DNA from: Diaminobutyricibacter sp049994905
Lineage (GTDB): Bacteria; Actinomycetota; Actinomycetes; Actinomycetales; Microbacteriaceae
DNA length: 64,000 nt
Assembly (NCBI RefSeq): GCF_049994905.1
Contig: NZ_CP188258.1
Location: 1,426,001-1,490,000, forward strand
Direction of reading: 5' to 3'
The translations under genes were made by a program, and so were the position numbers. The notes beneath the pieces are model-generated. The model was not told the DNA's origin. It saw nothing but the letters and a program-made list of their open reading frames with translations, and made no database searches. Of the stretch, positions 33,443 through 40,609 are shown in pieces (position 1 is the first letter of the stretch; the number at the start of each line of letters is the position of its first letter).

Positions 33443-33458
33443 CCCGCTATATAGTGGT
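33443..33458. promoter_or_regulatory. NrdR-box-like site 2 over the -10 region
   Basis: CCCGCTATATAGTGGT contains a near-perfect palindrome (33444-33457, 6 of 7 positions) and covers a good -10 hexamer TATAGT (33450-33455). A bound repressor would block the promoter. Transcription would then begin near 33462, giving a leader of about 140 bases. Confidence 0.55.
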
Positions 33459-33542
33459 CACACGCCAATACGTAGCTAGTGGAAATGCCCCCACGATTGG
33501 GGCGTGACAGAGCGATTTCAGGGGAATAAAAGGCGTCTGCAG

Positions 33543-33584
33543 ACCGGATCATCCGGTGAGGTTTCGCCGTTCGCGCAGAACGGC
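33543..33584 (+). other. Two stem-loops in the nrdA leader
   Basis: ACCGGAT/ATCCGGT (33543-33557, one base between arms) and GCCGTTC/GAACGGC (33566-33584, 5-base loop) follow one another. The second ends a few bases before the ribosome site AGGGAG (33590-33595). No riboswitch family is recognised; an adenosylcobalamin riboswitch is not seen. Confidence 0.4.
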
Positions 33585-33601
33585 AGGAAGAGGGAGAAGA
33601 A

Positions 33602-36073
33602 GTGGCAATCACCGTCGTCAAGCGGAACGGCCAGCGTGAGCCGTACGACGCGAACAAGATCAACCTGGCGATCGAGCACGCCTCACAGGGGCTCGACGAG
33701 AACATCACCTGGGTCACCCAGATCGCGAGCGAACTCGAACTCACCCTGTTCGACGGCATCACGACCCAGCAGCTCGATGAAGCCGTCATCCAGGTGGCGC
33801 TCCAGAATGTCAAGGACGACCCGGCGTTCGACATCGTCGCGGCGCGCCTGCTGCTGAAGACGATCTACAAGCGCGTCCTCGGCGACTACGAGTCGGCCGA
33901 CGAGCTCAAGTCGCTGCACACGAGCCACTTCCGCGGGTACATCGACCGCGGCGTCTCGGAGCAGCTGCTCGACCCGCGCTTCACGGCGCTGTACGACCTC
34001 GACCGACTCGCCGCCGCCCTCGAGCCCGACCGCGACGAGCTCCTCAAATACATCGGTGTCGTGACCCTCAACAACCGTTACGGTATCAAGGCCCGCAACG
34101 GCGAGACGCTCGAGGTGCCCCAGTTCTTCTGGATGCGCATCGCGATGGGCCTCGCCCTCAACGAGGCCGACCCGACCCACCACGCCCTCGAGTTCTACAC
34201 CAAGATGTCGAAGCTCGAATACCTCGCGGCCGGCTCCACGCTGGTCAACGCCGGCACCGCGTACCCGCAGCTCTCCAACTGCTTCGTCATGGAGATGCAA
34301 GACGACATCGAGCACATCGCCAAGTCGGTGCGCGACGTCATGTGGCTCACCAAGGGCACCGGCGGCATCGGCCTTTCGGTCACGAAACTGCGGGCGCAGG
34401 GTTCGCCCATCCGCTCGAACAACACCACATCGACCGGGCCGATCCCGTTCATGCACACCATCGACTCGGTGCTGCGCGCCGTCAGCCGCGGCGGCAAGAA
34501 GTTCGGCGCACTGTGCTTCTACATGGAGAACTGGCACCTGGACTTCCCGGAGTTCCTCGACCTGCGCCAGAACTCCGGCGACCCGTACCGTCGCACCCGC
34601 ACGGCGAACACGGCCGTCTGGATCAGCGACGAGTTCATGAAGCGCGTCCAGAACGACGAGGCCTGGTACCTCTTCGACCCGCTGGAGGTCGCCGACCTCA
34701 ACGAGCTGTACGGCAAGGCCTTCTCCGAGCGTTACGCCCACTACGTCGCGGAGGCCGAAGCCGGCCGCCTGCACATGTTCAAGAAGATCACCGCGCGCGA
34801 GCAGTTCAAGGCGATCCTGATGAGCCTCCAGACCACCAGCCACCCGTGGCTCACCTGGAAGGACACCATCAACAACCGTGCCCTCAACAACAACACCGGC
34901 ACGATCCACCTGTCGAACCTGTGCACCGAGATCTGCCTGCCGCAGGACCGCGACAACGTCTCCGTCTGCAACCTCGCGTCGATCAACCTCACGCGCCACC
35001 TCGAGAACGGCGTCTTCGACTGGGCGCGCATCGAGGAAAGCGCCCGCAGCGCGGTCCGCCAGCTCGACAACCTCATCGACATCACCATCTCGAGCGTCGA
35101 CGAGGCCGACTTCTCGAACACACAGAACCGCGCGATCGGCCTCGGCGTCATGGGCTTCACCGACGTGGTCGAGAAGCTCGGCATCAGCTACGAGAGCGAA
35201 GAGGCATACGACCTGATCGACGAGATCATGGAGCACGTCTCCTACGCGGCGATCGACGAGAGTGCGGAACTCGCCAGGGAGCGGGGCGCATACCCGAACT
35301 TCGAGGGTTCGCGCTGGTCGCAGGGCCTGGTGCCGTTCGACAGCATCGCCCTCACCGAGCAGGACCGCGGCGTGCCGATCAAGGTCAACCGCAAGACGCG
35401 TCTCGACTGGGATGCCCTGCGTGCGAAGGTCAAGGGCGGCATGCGCAACGCGACGCTGATGGCGATCGCGCCCACCGCATCCATCGGTCTCGTCGCGGGC
35501 ACCACGCCCGGGTTCGACCCGCAGTTCTCGCAGATCTTCAGCCGCTCGACCTCGTCGGGCAAGTTCCTCGAGGTCAACCGCAACCTCGTCTCGGCGCTCC
35601 AGGCCGAAGGCATCTGGGAGAAGGTCCGCGAGTCGATCCTGCGCAGCCAGGGCGACATCCAGGGAATCGCTGAGATCCCGGATGCGATCAAGGCGACCTA
35701 CAAGACCAGCTTCCAGCTCTCGCCCTACTCGTTCATCGAGGTCGCGGCGCGTGCCCAGAAGTGGATCGACCAGGCCATCAGCCGCAATATGTACCTCGAG
35801 ACGCGCGATCTGGGCGACATGATGGACATCTACTACGCCGCGTGGGAGCGTGGAGTGAAGACCACCTACTACCTGCACATGAAGCCGCGTCACCAGGCCG
35901 AGCAGTCGACCGTCAAGGTCAACAAGGCCGAAGAGATCGCGGGCGGTGCAGCACGCAAGGGCTTCGCATCCGTCGGAGCAGGCGAGGGTGCGGATGCCGC
36001 CCCGGCCGCCGCACCGGCTCCGGCTCGCCGCGGCTTCGGCTTCGGAGGACTCGCGACAGGTGGTGACAAGTAA
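33602..36073 (+). CDS. nrdA: Ribonucleoside-diphosphate reductase, catalytic subunit (class I), lacking the redox tail
   Basis: An 823-residue R1 subunit reducing ribonucleoside diphosphates to dNDPs. Residues 1-90 are an ATP-cone (activity control). Active-site residues are present: Cys227 (SNCF), Cys441 as the thiyl radical site with Asn439 and Glu443 (SNLCTEIC), Cys456 (SVCNLASINL), and the radical-transfer pair Tyr756-Tyr757 (KTTYYLHMK). The last 55 residues form an Ala/Pro/Gly linker ending GGLATGGDK and contain no cysteine, although R1 proteins normally end with a Cys pair that re-reduces the active site. That pair is encoded in the next frame after the TAA. GTG 33602 has AGGGAG 6 bases upstream. 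DnaA-like and NrdR-like sites precede it. Confidence 0.95.
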   Translation: MAITVVKRNGQREPYDANKINLAIEHASQGLDENITWVTQIASELELTLFDGITTQQLDEAVIQVALQNVKDDPAFDIVAARLLLKTIYKRVLGDYESADELKSLHTSHFRGYIDRGVSEQLLDPRFTALYDLDRLAAALEPDRDELLKYIGVVTLNNRYGIKARNGETLEVPQFFWMRIAMGLALNEADPTHHALEFYTKMSKLEYLAAGSTLVNAGTAYPQLSNCFVMEMQDDIEHIAKSVRDVMWLTKGTGGIGLSVTKLRAQGSPIRSNNTTSTGPIPFMHTIDSVLRAVSRGGKKFGALCFYMENWHLDFPEFLDLRQNSGDPYRRTRTANTAVWISDEFMKRVQNDEAWYLFDPLEVADLNELYGKAFSERYAHYVAEAEAGRLHMFKKITAREQFKAILMSLQTTSHPWLTWKDTINNRALNNNTGTIHLSNLCTEICLPQDRDNVSVCNLASINLTRHLENGVFDWARIEESARSAVRQLDNLIDITISSVDEADFSNTQNRAIGLGVMGFTDVVEKLGISYESEEAYDLIDEIMEHVSYAAIDESAELARERGAYPNFEGSRWSQGLVPFDSIALTEQDRGVPIKVNRKTRLDWDALRAKVKGGMRNATLMAIAPTASIGLVAGTTPGFDPQFSQIFSRSTSSGKFLEVNRNLVSALQAEGIWEKVRESILRSQGDIQGIAEIPDAIKATYKTSFQLSPYSFIEVAARAQKWIDQAISRNMYLETRDLGDMMDIYYAAWERGVKTTYYLHMKPRHQAEQSTVKVNKAEEIAGGAARKGFASVGAGEGADAAPAAAPAPARRGFGFGGLATGGDK

Positions 36074-36157
36074 ATGAGCAACACCACCACCCGCGTCGAG
36101 GAGTATTACGTTCCGGTCGACCCGATGGACGACCTGCAGTGCGAGTCGTGCCAGTGA
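36074..36157 (+). CDS. 27-residue CESC peptide: detached C-terminal redox tail of NrdA
   Basis: Directly after the nrdA stop (TAA 36071-36073) an ATG opens a 27-codon frame that is in the same reading frame as nrdA. It ends DPMDDLQCESCQ. The Cys-Glu-Ser-Cys pair next to the C-terminus is what class I R1 subunits carry on their flexible tail for thioredoxin- or glutaredoxin-driven turnover. AGGTGG (36058-36063) lies 10 bases before the ATG and could support re-initiation. Either a separate peptide works in trans, or TAA read-through joins it to NrdA. It lies 53 bases before nrdB. Confidence 0.8.
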   Translation: MSNTTTRVEEYYVPVDPMDDLQCESCQ

Positions 36158-36210
36158 ATTTATCGGCACAGTCACTGAACACGAACGAGTAAGAAGAGAG
36201 ACGAACACAC

Positions 36211-37203
36211 ATGGCGATTTTGGGAACGGGAATCCAGGAAGGATTGCTTCTCAAGCCGGTCACCTACAAGTGGGCGATGGACCTGTACGACCAGGCAGTC
36301 GCGAACACCTGGTTCCCGAACGAGATCCAGCTCGGCGAGGACATCGCCGATTTCAAGAAGATGACGGATGAGGAACGCCACGCCATCACGTTCCTCATGA
36401 GCTACTTCAACCCGAATGAGCTGCTGGTGAACAAGGCGCTCGCGTTCGGCGTGTATCCGTACCTCAACGCTGCAGAGGCGCACCTGTACCTCGCTAAGCA
36501 GATGTGGGAGGAGGCGAACCACTGCATGTCGTTCGAGTACGTCCTCGAGACGTTCCCGATCGACCGTGAGGCGGCGTATAACTCGCACATCGACGTTCCC
36601 TCGATGGCGCGCAAGGAGGAGTTCGAGATCCGCTTCATCAAGCGGATGACCGAAGAGACCCTCGACATCACGACGACGGCGGGCAAGCAGGACTTCATCC
36701 GCAACCTCGTGGCGTACAACGTGATCCTCGAGGGGATCTGGTTCTACTCGGGCTTCATGGTCGCGTTGTCGTTCCGTCAGCGCAACCTGCTGCGCAACTT
36801 CGGTTCCCTCATGGACTGGGTTGTGCGCGACGAGTCGCTGCACCTCAAGTTCGGCATCAACCTCATCCTGACGGTGCTGGAGGAGAACCCCGACCTGCAG
36901 ACGCCGGAGTTCGCGGCGGAGATCCGGCAGATGATCCTCGATGCCGTCGAGATGGAAGAGGAGTACAACCGTGACCTCCTGCCGAACGGCATCCTGGGCC
37001 TGAACGCGAATTACATCAACCAGTACGTCAAGTACCTGGCCGATCGCCGCCTGGAGGAGCTCGGTTTCGAGGCCGAGTACAAGGTGTCAAACCCGGCGAA
37101 GTGGATGGCGACGGCGAACGACACGCTGGAGCTGGTCAACTTCTTCGAGTCGACGAACACGTCGTACGAGTCGAACGCGAAGGCGTCGACCGGGAGTCGT
37201 TAG
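36211..37203 (+). CDS. nrdB: Ribonucleoside-diphosphate reductase, radical subunit, class Ic-like
   Basis: A 330-residue ferritin-fold R2 subunit. Metal ligands can be assigned: Glu70 (PNELL), Glu101 and His104 (EEANH), Glu174 (VILEGIWFY), Glu208 and His211 (RDESLH). Two class Ic marks are seen: the first ligand is Glu rather than Asp, and the position of the radical tyrosine is Phe108 (HCMSF). Such proteins, known from Chlamydia trachomatis and Tropheryma whipplei, use a Mn(IV)/Fe(III) cofactor in place of a tyrosyl radical. Tyr319 near the C-terminus may serve in radical transfer to NrdA. AAGAAGAGAG precedes ATG 36211. It is transcribed with nrdA and the tail peptide gene. Confidence 0.95.
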   Translation: MAILGTGIQEGLLLKPVTYKWAMDLYDQAVANTWFPNEIQLGEDIADFKKMTDEERHAITFLMSYFNPNELLVNKALAFGVYPYLNAAEAHLYLAKQMWEEANHCMSFEYVLETFPIDREAAYNSHIDVPSMARKEEFEIRFIKRMTEETLDITTTAGKQDFIRNLVAYNVILEGIWFYSGFMVALSFRQRNLLRNFGSLMDWVVRDESLHLKFGINLILTVLEENPDLQTPEFAAEIRQMILDAVEMEEEYNRDLLPNGILGLNANYINQYVKYLADRRLEELGFEAEYKVSNPAKWMATANDTLELVNFFESTNTSYESNAKASTGSR

Positions 37204-37250
37204 GCCACTATCGCCTGTAGCCGCGTGCCCGTCACGTCGGTGCGTTCCTT

Positions 37251-37264
37251 CCCGCGAGAGCGGG
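37251..37264 (+). terminator. Weak hairpin after nrdB
   Basis: CCCGC GAGA GCGGG, a 5-bp stem with a GAGA tetraloop in the 110-base gap after nrdB. A U-tract is missing, so intrinsic termination is doubtful. Confidence 0.25.
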
Positions 37265-37313
37265 TGGGGCTGTAACGACGCGGCGGGCATTCGCGTTGTG
37301 GGGCTGTGCGCCG

Positions 37314-38762
37314 TCAGCTGACGCGGCGACGGCGGAGGAGTGCTGTCACGATTGCGCCTGCGATTGCCAGGGCTGCTCCGCCCAGGAAGACCCACGCGAA
37401 CCCGGCGGCGAGTGCGGTGTCGACGGCTGTACCGTCGCTGACCAGGCGCGCAGTCTGGGCAGCAGCGAGGGTGCTGAGTGCGGCGAGTCCGATGGCGCCA
37501 CCGATCTGCTGGCTGGTGTTGACGAGGCCGCTGGCGAGGCCGGAGTCGACGAGGGCGACCCCGTTCACTGCGAGCTGGGTGGTGGTCACGAATGCTGCGC
37601 CGAGTCCGATTCCGACGAGGATGCTCGGCCCGAGCAGACCGGTGAGGTATGACGCTTGCGGGCCGGCGACTGCGAGCCAGACCAGGCCGGCTGCCAGCAC
37701 GACGAGCGCCGCAACGAGGGTGGGCCGGAGTCCGGCCCGGTTGACGACCGAGGGTACGATACCGGCGATGACGACGAGAGACCCGGCGAGCGGCAGCTGG
37801 CTGAGGCCGGCGCTGAGTGCGCTGTAGTGGAGTACGTCCTGCAGGTAGACCGAGAGTGCGAAGAACAGGGCGGTCGTCGCTCCGCCGACGAGCAGCATCA
37901 CCAGGTTCCCTGCTGATGCGTCGCGGTTGCGGAAGAAGCTGAACGGTACGAGGGGGCTGGCCGAGCGGCGTTCGATGACCACGAATGCGATGAGCAGCGC
38001 GGCGGCTACCGCAGCGAGTCCGAGCGTGACCGGGTGGAGCCATCCGAGCTGGGCGGACTGGCTGAGGGCGGCGACCGCTGCGGTGATCCCTCCGGTGACG
38101 GTGATCGCCCCGGCGATGTCGAGGCGTTCGGGCGCGTGGCGCGGGTCCCGTGTGACGAGGAACGGGATGACCGCGATCACGAGCACACCGACGGGCACAT
38201 TGACGAAGAAGACCGCCTGCCATCCGAAGGCCGCTGTGAGGACGCCTCCGAGGAGGACGCCGGCGGCGCTTCCGATCCCGGCGACGGCGCCCCAGATGCC
38301 GAGGGCCTTTGCGCGGTCCCTGCCGTCGAACAGATGGGTCACGAGGGCAAGGGATGCGGGCGCGAGCAGGGCGGCGGATGCTCCCTGGAGCGCGCGGGCG
38401 GTCAGCAGCATCCCGCCGCTGATGGAGAGCCCGGCGAGGGCCGATGCGGCGATGAATCCGGCGACGCCGATCAGGAACACGCGTCGGTGGCCGAGTCGGT
38501 CTGCGAGCCGTCCGCCGAGTAGGAGAAGACCGCCGAACGGGAGAACGTAGGCGGTGATGATCCAGCCGAGGGCTGCCGTGTCGAGGTGGAGCTGGCTTCC
38601 GAGTGACGGGAGTGCGATGTTGACGATGGATGCGTCGAGGACGACCAGGAACTGGGCGAGGGCGAGCACGGTGAGGGCCCACCACCGGTGGGTGCTGCGG
38701 GGTGAGGGTGCGGAGCCGGTCGCGATTGCGATCCCGGGCGTGTCGGCGGAGGAGGTGAGCAT
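37314..38762 (-). CDS. DHA2-family MFS drug-efflux permease
   Basis: A 482-residue protein with about 14 helices. Signatures are FLVVLDASIVNIALPSL (helix 1 with the conserved Asp), LGGRLADRLGHRRVFLIG (motif A) and ARALQGASAALLAPASLAL with GSAAGVLLGGVLTAAFGWQAVFFVNVPVG (motif C region). These are diagnostic of QacA/EmrB-type proton-coupled multidrug exporters. ATG 38762 is followed by a normal N-terminus; the frame is open a little further upstream through the operator. The adjacent TetR gene upstream and a perfect 20-bp palindrome 22 bases before the start indicate repressor control. The drug profile cannot be predicted. Confidence 0.9.
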   Translation of the reverse strand: MLTSSADTPGIAIATGSAPSPRSTHRWWALTVLALAQFLVVLDASIVNIALPSLGSQLHLDTAALGWIITAYVLPFGGLLLLGGRLADRLGHRRVFLIGVAGFIAASALAGLSISGGMLLTARALQGASAALLAPASLALVTHLFDGRDRAKALGIWGAVAGIGSAAGVLLGGVLTAAFGWQAVFFVNVPVGVLVIAVIPFLVTRDPRHAPERLDIAGAITVTGGITAAVAALSQSAQLGWLHPVTLGLAAVAAALLIAFVVIERRSASPLVPFSFFRNRDASAGNLVMLLVGGATTALFFALSVYLQDVLHYSALSAGLSQLPLAGSLVVIAGIVPSVVNRAGLRPTLVAALVVLAAGLVWLAVAGPQASYLTGLLGPSILVGIGLGAAFVTTTQLAVNGVALVDSGLASGLVNTSQQIGGAIGLAALSTLAAAQTARLVSDGTAVDTALAAGFAWVFLGGAALAIAGAIVTALLRRRRVS

Positions 38763-38783
38763 GTCGTTTGCCTTTCGATAAGT

Positions 38784-38803
38784 GAGTGACTGATCAGTCA
38801 CTC
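38784..38803. promoter_or_regulatory. TetR operator before the DHA2 permease
   Basis: GAGTGACTGATCAGTCACTC is a perfect 20-bp palindrome. It shares GAGTGACTG with the operator in front of the TetR gene. Confidence 0.75.
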
Positions 38804-38818
38804 TTTGATGGAAAGAAG

Positions 38819-38838
38819 AGCCCCGCACGTGCGGGGCT
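38819..38838 (-). terminator. Terminator of the TetR gene
   Basis: AGCCCCGCACGTGCGGGGCT is a perfect 20-bp palindrome located 14 bases after the TetR stop and, on the minus strand, followed by a T-rich run (CTTCTTTCC). It separates TetR from the permease transcript. Confidence 0.65.
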
Positions 38839-38852
38839 TCAACAGGGCGGGG

Positions 38853-39431
38853 CTAGTTCGTTTCGGGGTGGCGGATGCCGTCGGTGAGGAGTTGCGCCCA
38901 GTCTTCCGGGATCTTCTCGAGTCCGGCCGTCACGATGAGATGACACAGCTGGCCGTAGGCGATGAAGCGCTGAACCGCTGCGTCTCCGGCGCCGGAACGA
39001 TCCCGGGCGAAGCGGGTCACCCGCGCTAGCCCGCGTCGGAGCGAATCCCCGATTTCGGGGATTTCGGCCACCGACTGGGCATGAACCTGAAGGAGAAGGA
39101 GTGAGCGATCGCCGATCAGGTCCGCGTATGCGCCACCCATGGCGAATAAGATCTCGGATGGCGTCTGAGCGCCGGCTTCCTCGGCGCCGCGCGCGAGCGA
39201 CTCTTCGATCAGTTCGAAGCAGCGGTCGAGGGCAGCCACGAACAGGGTCTCTTTGCCGGGGAAGAGCTTGAAGACGTATGCGGGAGAAATCCGGGCGTGC
39301 TCGGCGACCGCTGCGATCGGCGTTCCGAGGTATCCGTTCGTCGCGAAGACCTGGATCGCGCTCGTGATGACCGTGTCGCGCCGGGCGTCTGCGGTTGAGA
39401 GGGGGGTGCGCGTCCGCGCGGTTGCTGGCAT
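38853..39431 (-). CDS. TetR family repressor
   Basis: A 192-residue protein. The helix-turn-helix is at about residues 16-63 (ARRDTVITSAIQVFATNGYLGTPIAAVAEHARISPAYVFKLFPGKETLF). The effector domain continues to the end and has one Cys near residue 69 and another in YGQLCHLIV. It lies directly upstream of the DHA2 efflux gene on the same strand, with a terminator between them. It has the same operator motif at its own promoter (39434-39453), so autoregulation together with repression of the exporter is expected, as for QacR-like systems. TACAGT 7 bases before the ATG would give a leaderless mRNA. Confidence 0.9.
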   Translation of the reverse strand: MPATARTRTPLSTADARRDTVITSAIQVFATNGYLGTPIAAVAEHARISPAYVFKLFPGKETLFVAALDRCFELIEESLARGAEEAGAQTPSEILFAMGGAYADLIGDRSLLLLQVHAQSVAEIPEIGDSLRRGLARVTRFARDRSGAGDAAVQRFIAYGQLCHLIVTAGLEKIPEDWAQLLTDGIRHPETN

Positions 39432-39433
39432 GT

Positions 39434-39453
39434 GAGTGACTGTACACTCACTC
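39434..39453. promoter_or_regulatory. TetR operator at the TetR gene
   Basis: GAGTGACTGTACACTCACTC, symmetric at 18 of 20 positions. It covers the TACAGT -10 box. Confidence 0.65.
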
Positions 39454-39533
39454 TCGTAGATCGCGCAAGGGGTTGGTTGGCAGGGGGAGTCCTCCGAGCG
39501 GCCCCGCGCGTGGGTGTGGCCGGCGCCAGGTGG

Positions 39534-39603
39534 GTGTGCCCGCCAGGTCGGTACAAGCCCGCCAGCTCGAACGGGCGGGCACGTACCGAAGTGGCGGGCA
39601 CAC
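39534..39603. repeat. Nested inverted repeat (about 70 bp)
   Basis: Outer arms 39534-39554 and 39583-39603 pair over 21 bases with 2 mismatches. Inside them GCCCGCC (39557-39563) pairs with GGCGGGC (39574-39580). It sits in the 212-base gap between the divergent TetR and sulfurtransferase genes. Parts resemble the repeat at 47927-47984 (GAACGGGC and GGCACGT motifs). Confidence 0.7.
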
Positions 39604-39643
39604 TCCTGCATGGGCACGGGCACGACCGCGAGAGGATAGGAGG

Positions 39644-40558
39644 GTGCCCATACTGATCCAGGCTGACGAGCTCGCCGCCGAGCTCGCGACATCCACGCCA
39701 CCCCGCCTCCTCGACGTCCGCTGGAAGCTGGGCGGCCCACCTGGACGCCCGCTCCACGCCGCAGGCCACATCCCGGGCGCCGTGTACGTCGACCTCGACA
39801 CTGAGCTGGCGGGCCACGGCCTCCCGACCGACGGGCGGCACCCGCTCCCCGATGTCGCCGTGCTCCAGGCGGCCGCTCGTCGCTGGGGTCTCAACCCGGG
39901 CGAAGCGGTCGTCGTCTACGACGACCTGTCTGCGCTGTCCGCGGCGCGCGCCTGGTGGCTTCTGCGGTACGCCGGCCTCAGCGACGTGCGGGTACTCGAT
40001 GGTGGGCTGACGGCCTGGATCGGCGCCGGTTTCGAGCTGGAGTCGGGCGACATCGTGCCCCAGCCGGGCACCGTCGAACTCAGTTACGGCCACCTCCCGG
40101 CACTCGACGCGGATGCGGCCGCAGCGCTCGCCCGCGACGGCGTGCTCCTCGACGCGCGGGCGGGAGAGCGTTACCGCGGCGAGGTCGAGCCGATCGATCC
40201 TCGCGCCGGCCACATCCCGGGCGCCGTCAGCGCCCCCACCACCGACAATCTCGGTGCGGACGGCCGCTTCCTGCCGGCGGACGTTCTCGCGGCACGCTTC
40301 GCGGCGCTCGGCGTCACGGCGGATGCTCCGGTCGGCGCCTACTGCGGCTCCGGCGTCACGGCGGCCCACGAGGTCCTCGCACTCGAACTCGCGGGCTTCG
40401 ACGGCGCAGTGTTCCCCGGCTCATGGTCGGCATGGTCGAATGACCCGGAACGTCCGGTCGCCTCCGGCACCTCCGGCACCCTCGGCACCTCCGGCACCTC
40501 CGGCACCTCCGGCACCTCCGGCACCTCCGGCACCCCCGGCACGGCACCGCCGGTGTAA
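39644..40558 (+). CDS. Rhodanese-type sulfurtransferase (thiosulfate/3-mercaptopyruvate)
   Basis: A 304-residue protein of two rhodanese domains. The first (about 10-125) is the inactive one, containing RLLDVRWKLGGPPGRPLHAAGHIPGAVYVDLDTEL. The second (about 150-270) carries the catalytic Cys in the loop YCGSGVTAAHE, with GSWSAWSNDPERPV at its end. The transferred sulfur forms a Cys persulfide. CGSG-type loops occur in thiosulfate- and mercaptopyruvate-using enzymes, so the donor is open. The last 30 residues are a tandem Ser-Gly-Thr tail made by a 9-bp repeat and are probably disordered. The GTG start has AGAGG 8 bases upstream. It is followed by cysteine synthase. Confidence 0.85.
   Translation: MPILIQADELAAELATSTPPRLLDVRWKLGGPPGRPLHAAGHIPGAVYVDLDTELAGHGLPTDGRHPLPDVAVLQAAARRWGLNPGEAVVVYDDLSALSAARAWWLLRYAGLSDVRVLDGGLTAWIGAGFELESGDIVPQPGTVELSYGHLPALDADAAAALARDGVLLDARAGERYRGEVEPIDPRAGHIPGAVSAPTTDNLGADGRFLPADVLAARFAALGVTADAPVGAYCGSGVTAAHEVLALELAGFDGAVFPGSWSAWSNDPERPVASGTSGTLGTSGTSGTSGTSGTSGTPGTAPPV
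40463..40543 (+). repeat. 9-bp tandem repeat inside the sulfurtransferase gene
   Basis: Nine units of about TCCGGCACC run without a gap; seven encode Ser-Gly-Thr, one Leu-Gly-Thr and the last Pro-Gly-Thr. As 9 is a multiple of 3, gain or loss of units keeps the frame, so copy number may vary between strains. Confidence 0.9.
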
Positions 40559-40597
40559 CACGGGGCAACAGCCCTATGCCCGAACTGCGAGCACGCC

Positions 40598-40603
40598 TAA
40601 TGT
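40598..40603 (+). promoter_or_regulatory. -10 hexamer TAATGT before ATG 40610
   Basis: TAATGT, 6 bases, then ATG 40610. Leaderless pattern. Confidence 0.4.
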
Positions 40604-40609
40604 CAACGC

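Noticed and set aside
36071..36073. TAA of nrdA as a sequencing error
   Set aside because: Not excluded, but a ribosome-site-like AGGTGG and an ATG directly behind the stop argue for a designed junction; kept as the main way the top finding could fail.
33683..36208. 841-codon open frame antisense to nrdA
   Set aside because: It lies fully across the well-supported nrdA and tail genes, has no family resemblance and reflects the GC-rich codon pattern (stop codons are rare in one antisense frame).
37204..37313. Riboswitch or small RNA after nrdB
   Set aside because: Only a weak 5-bp hairpin and some GC-rich imperfect repeats; no known RNA family is recognisable.
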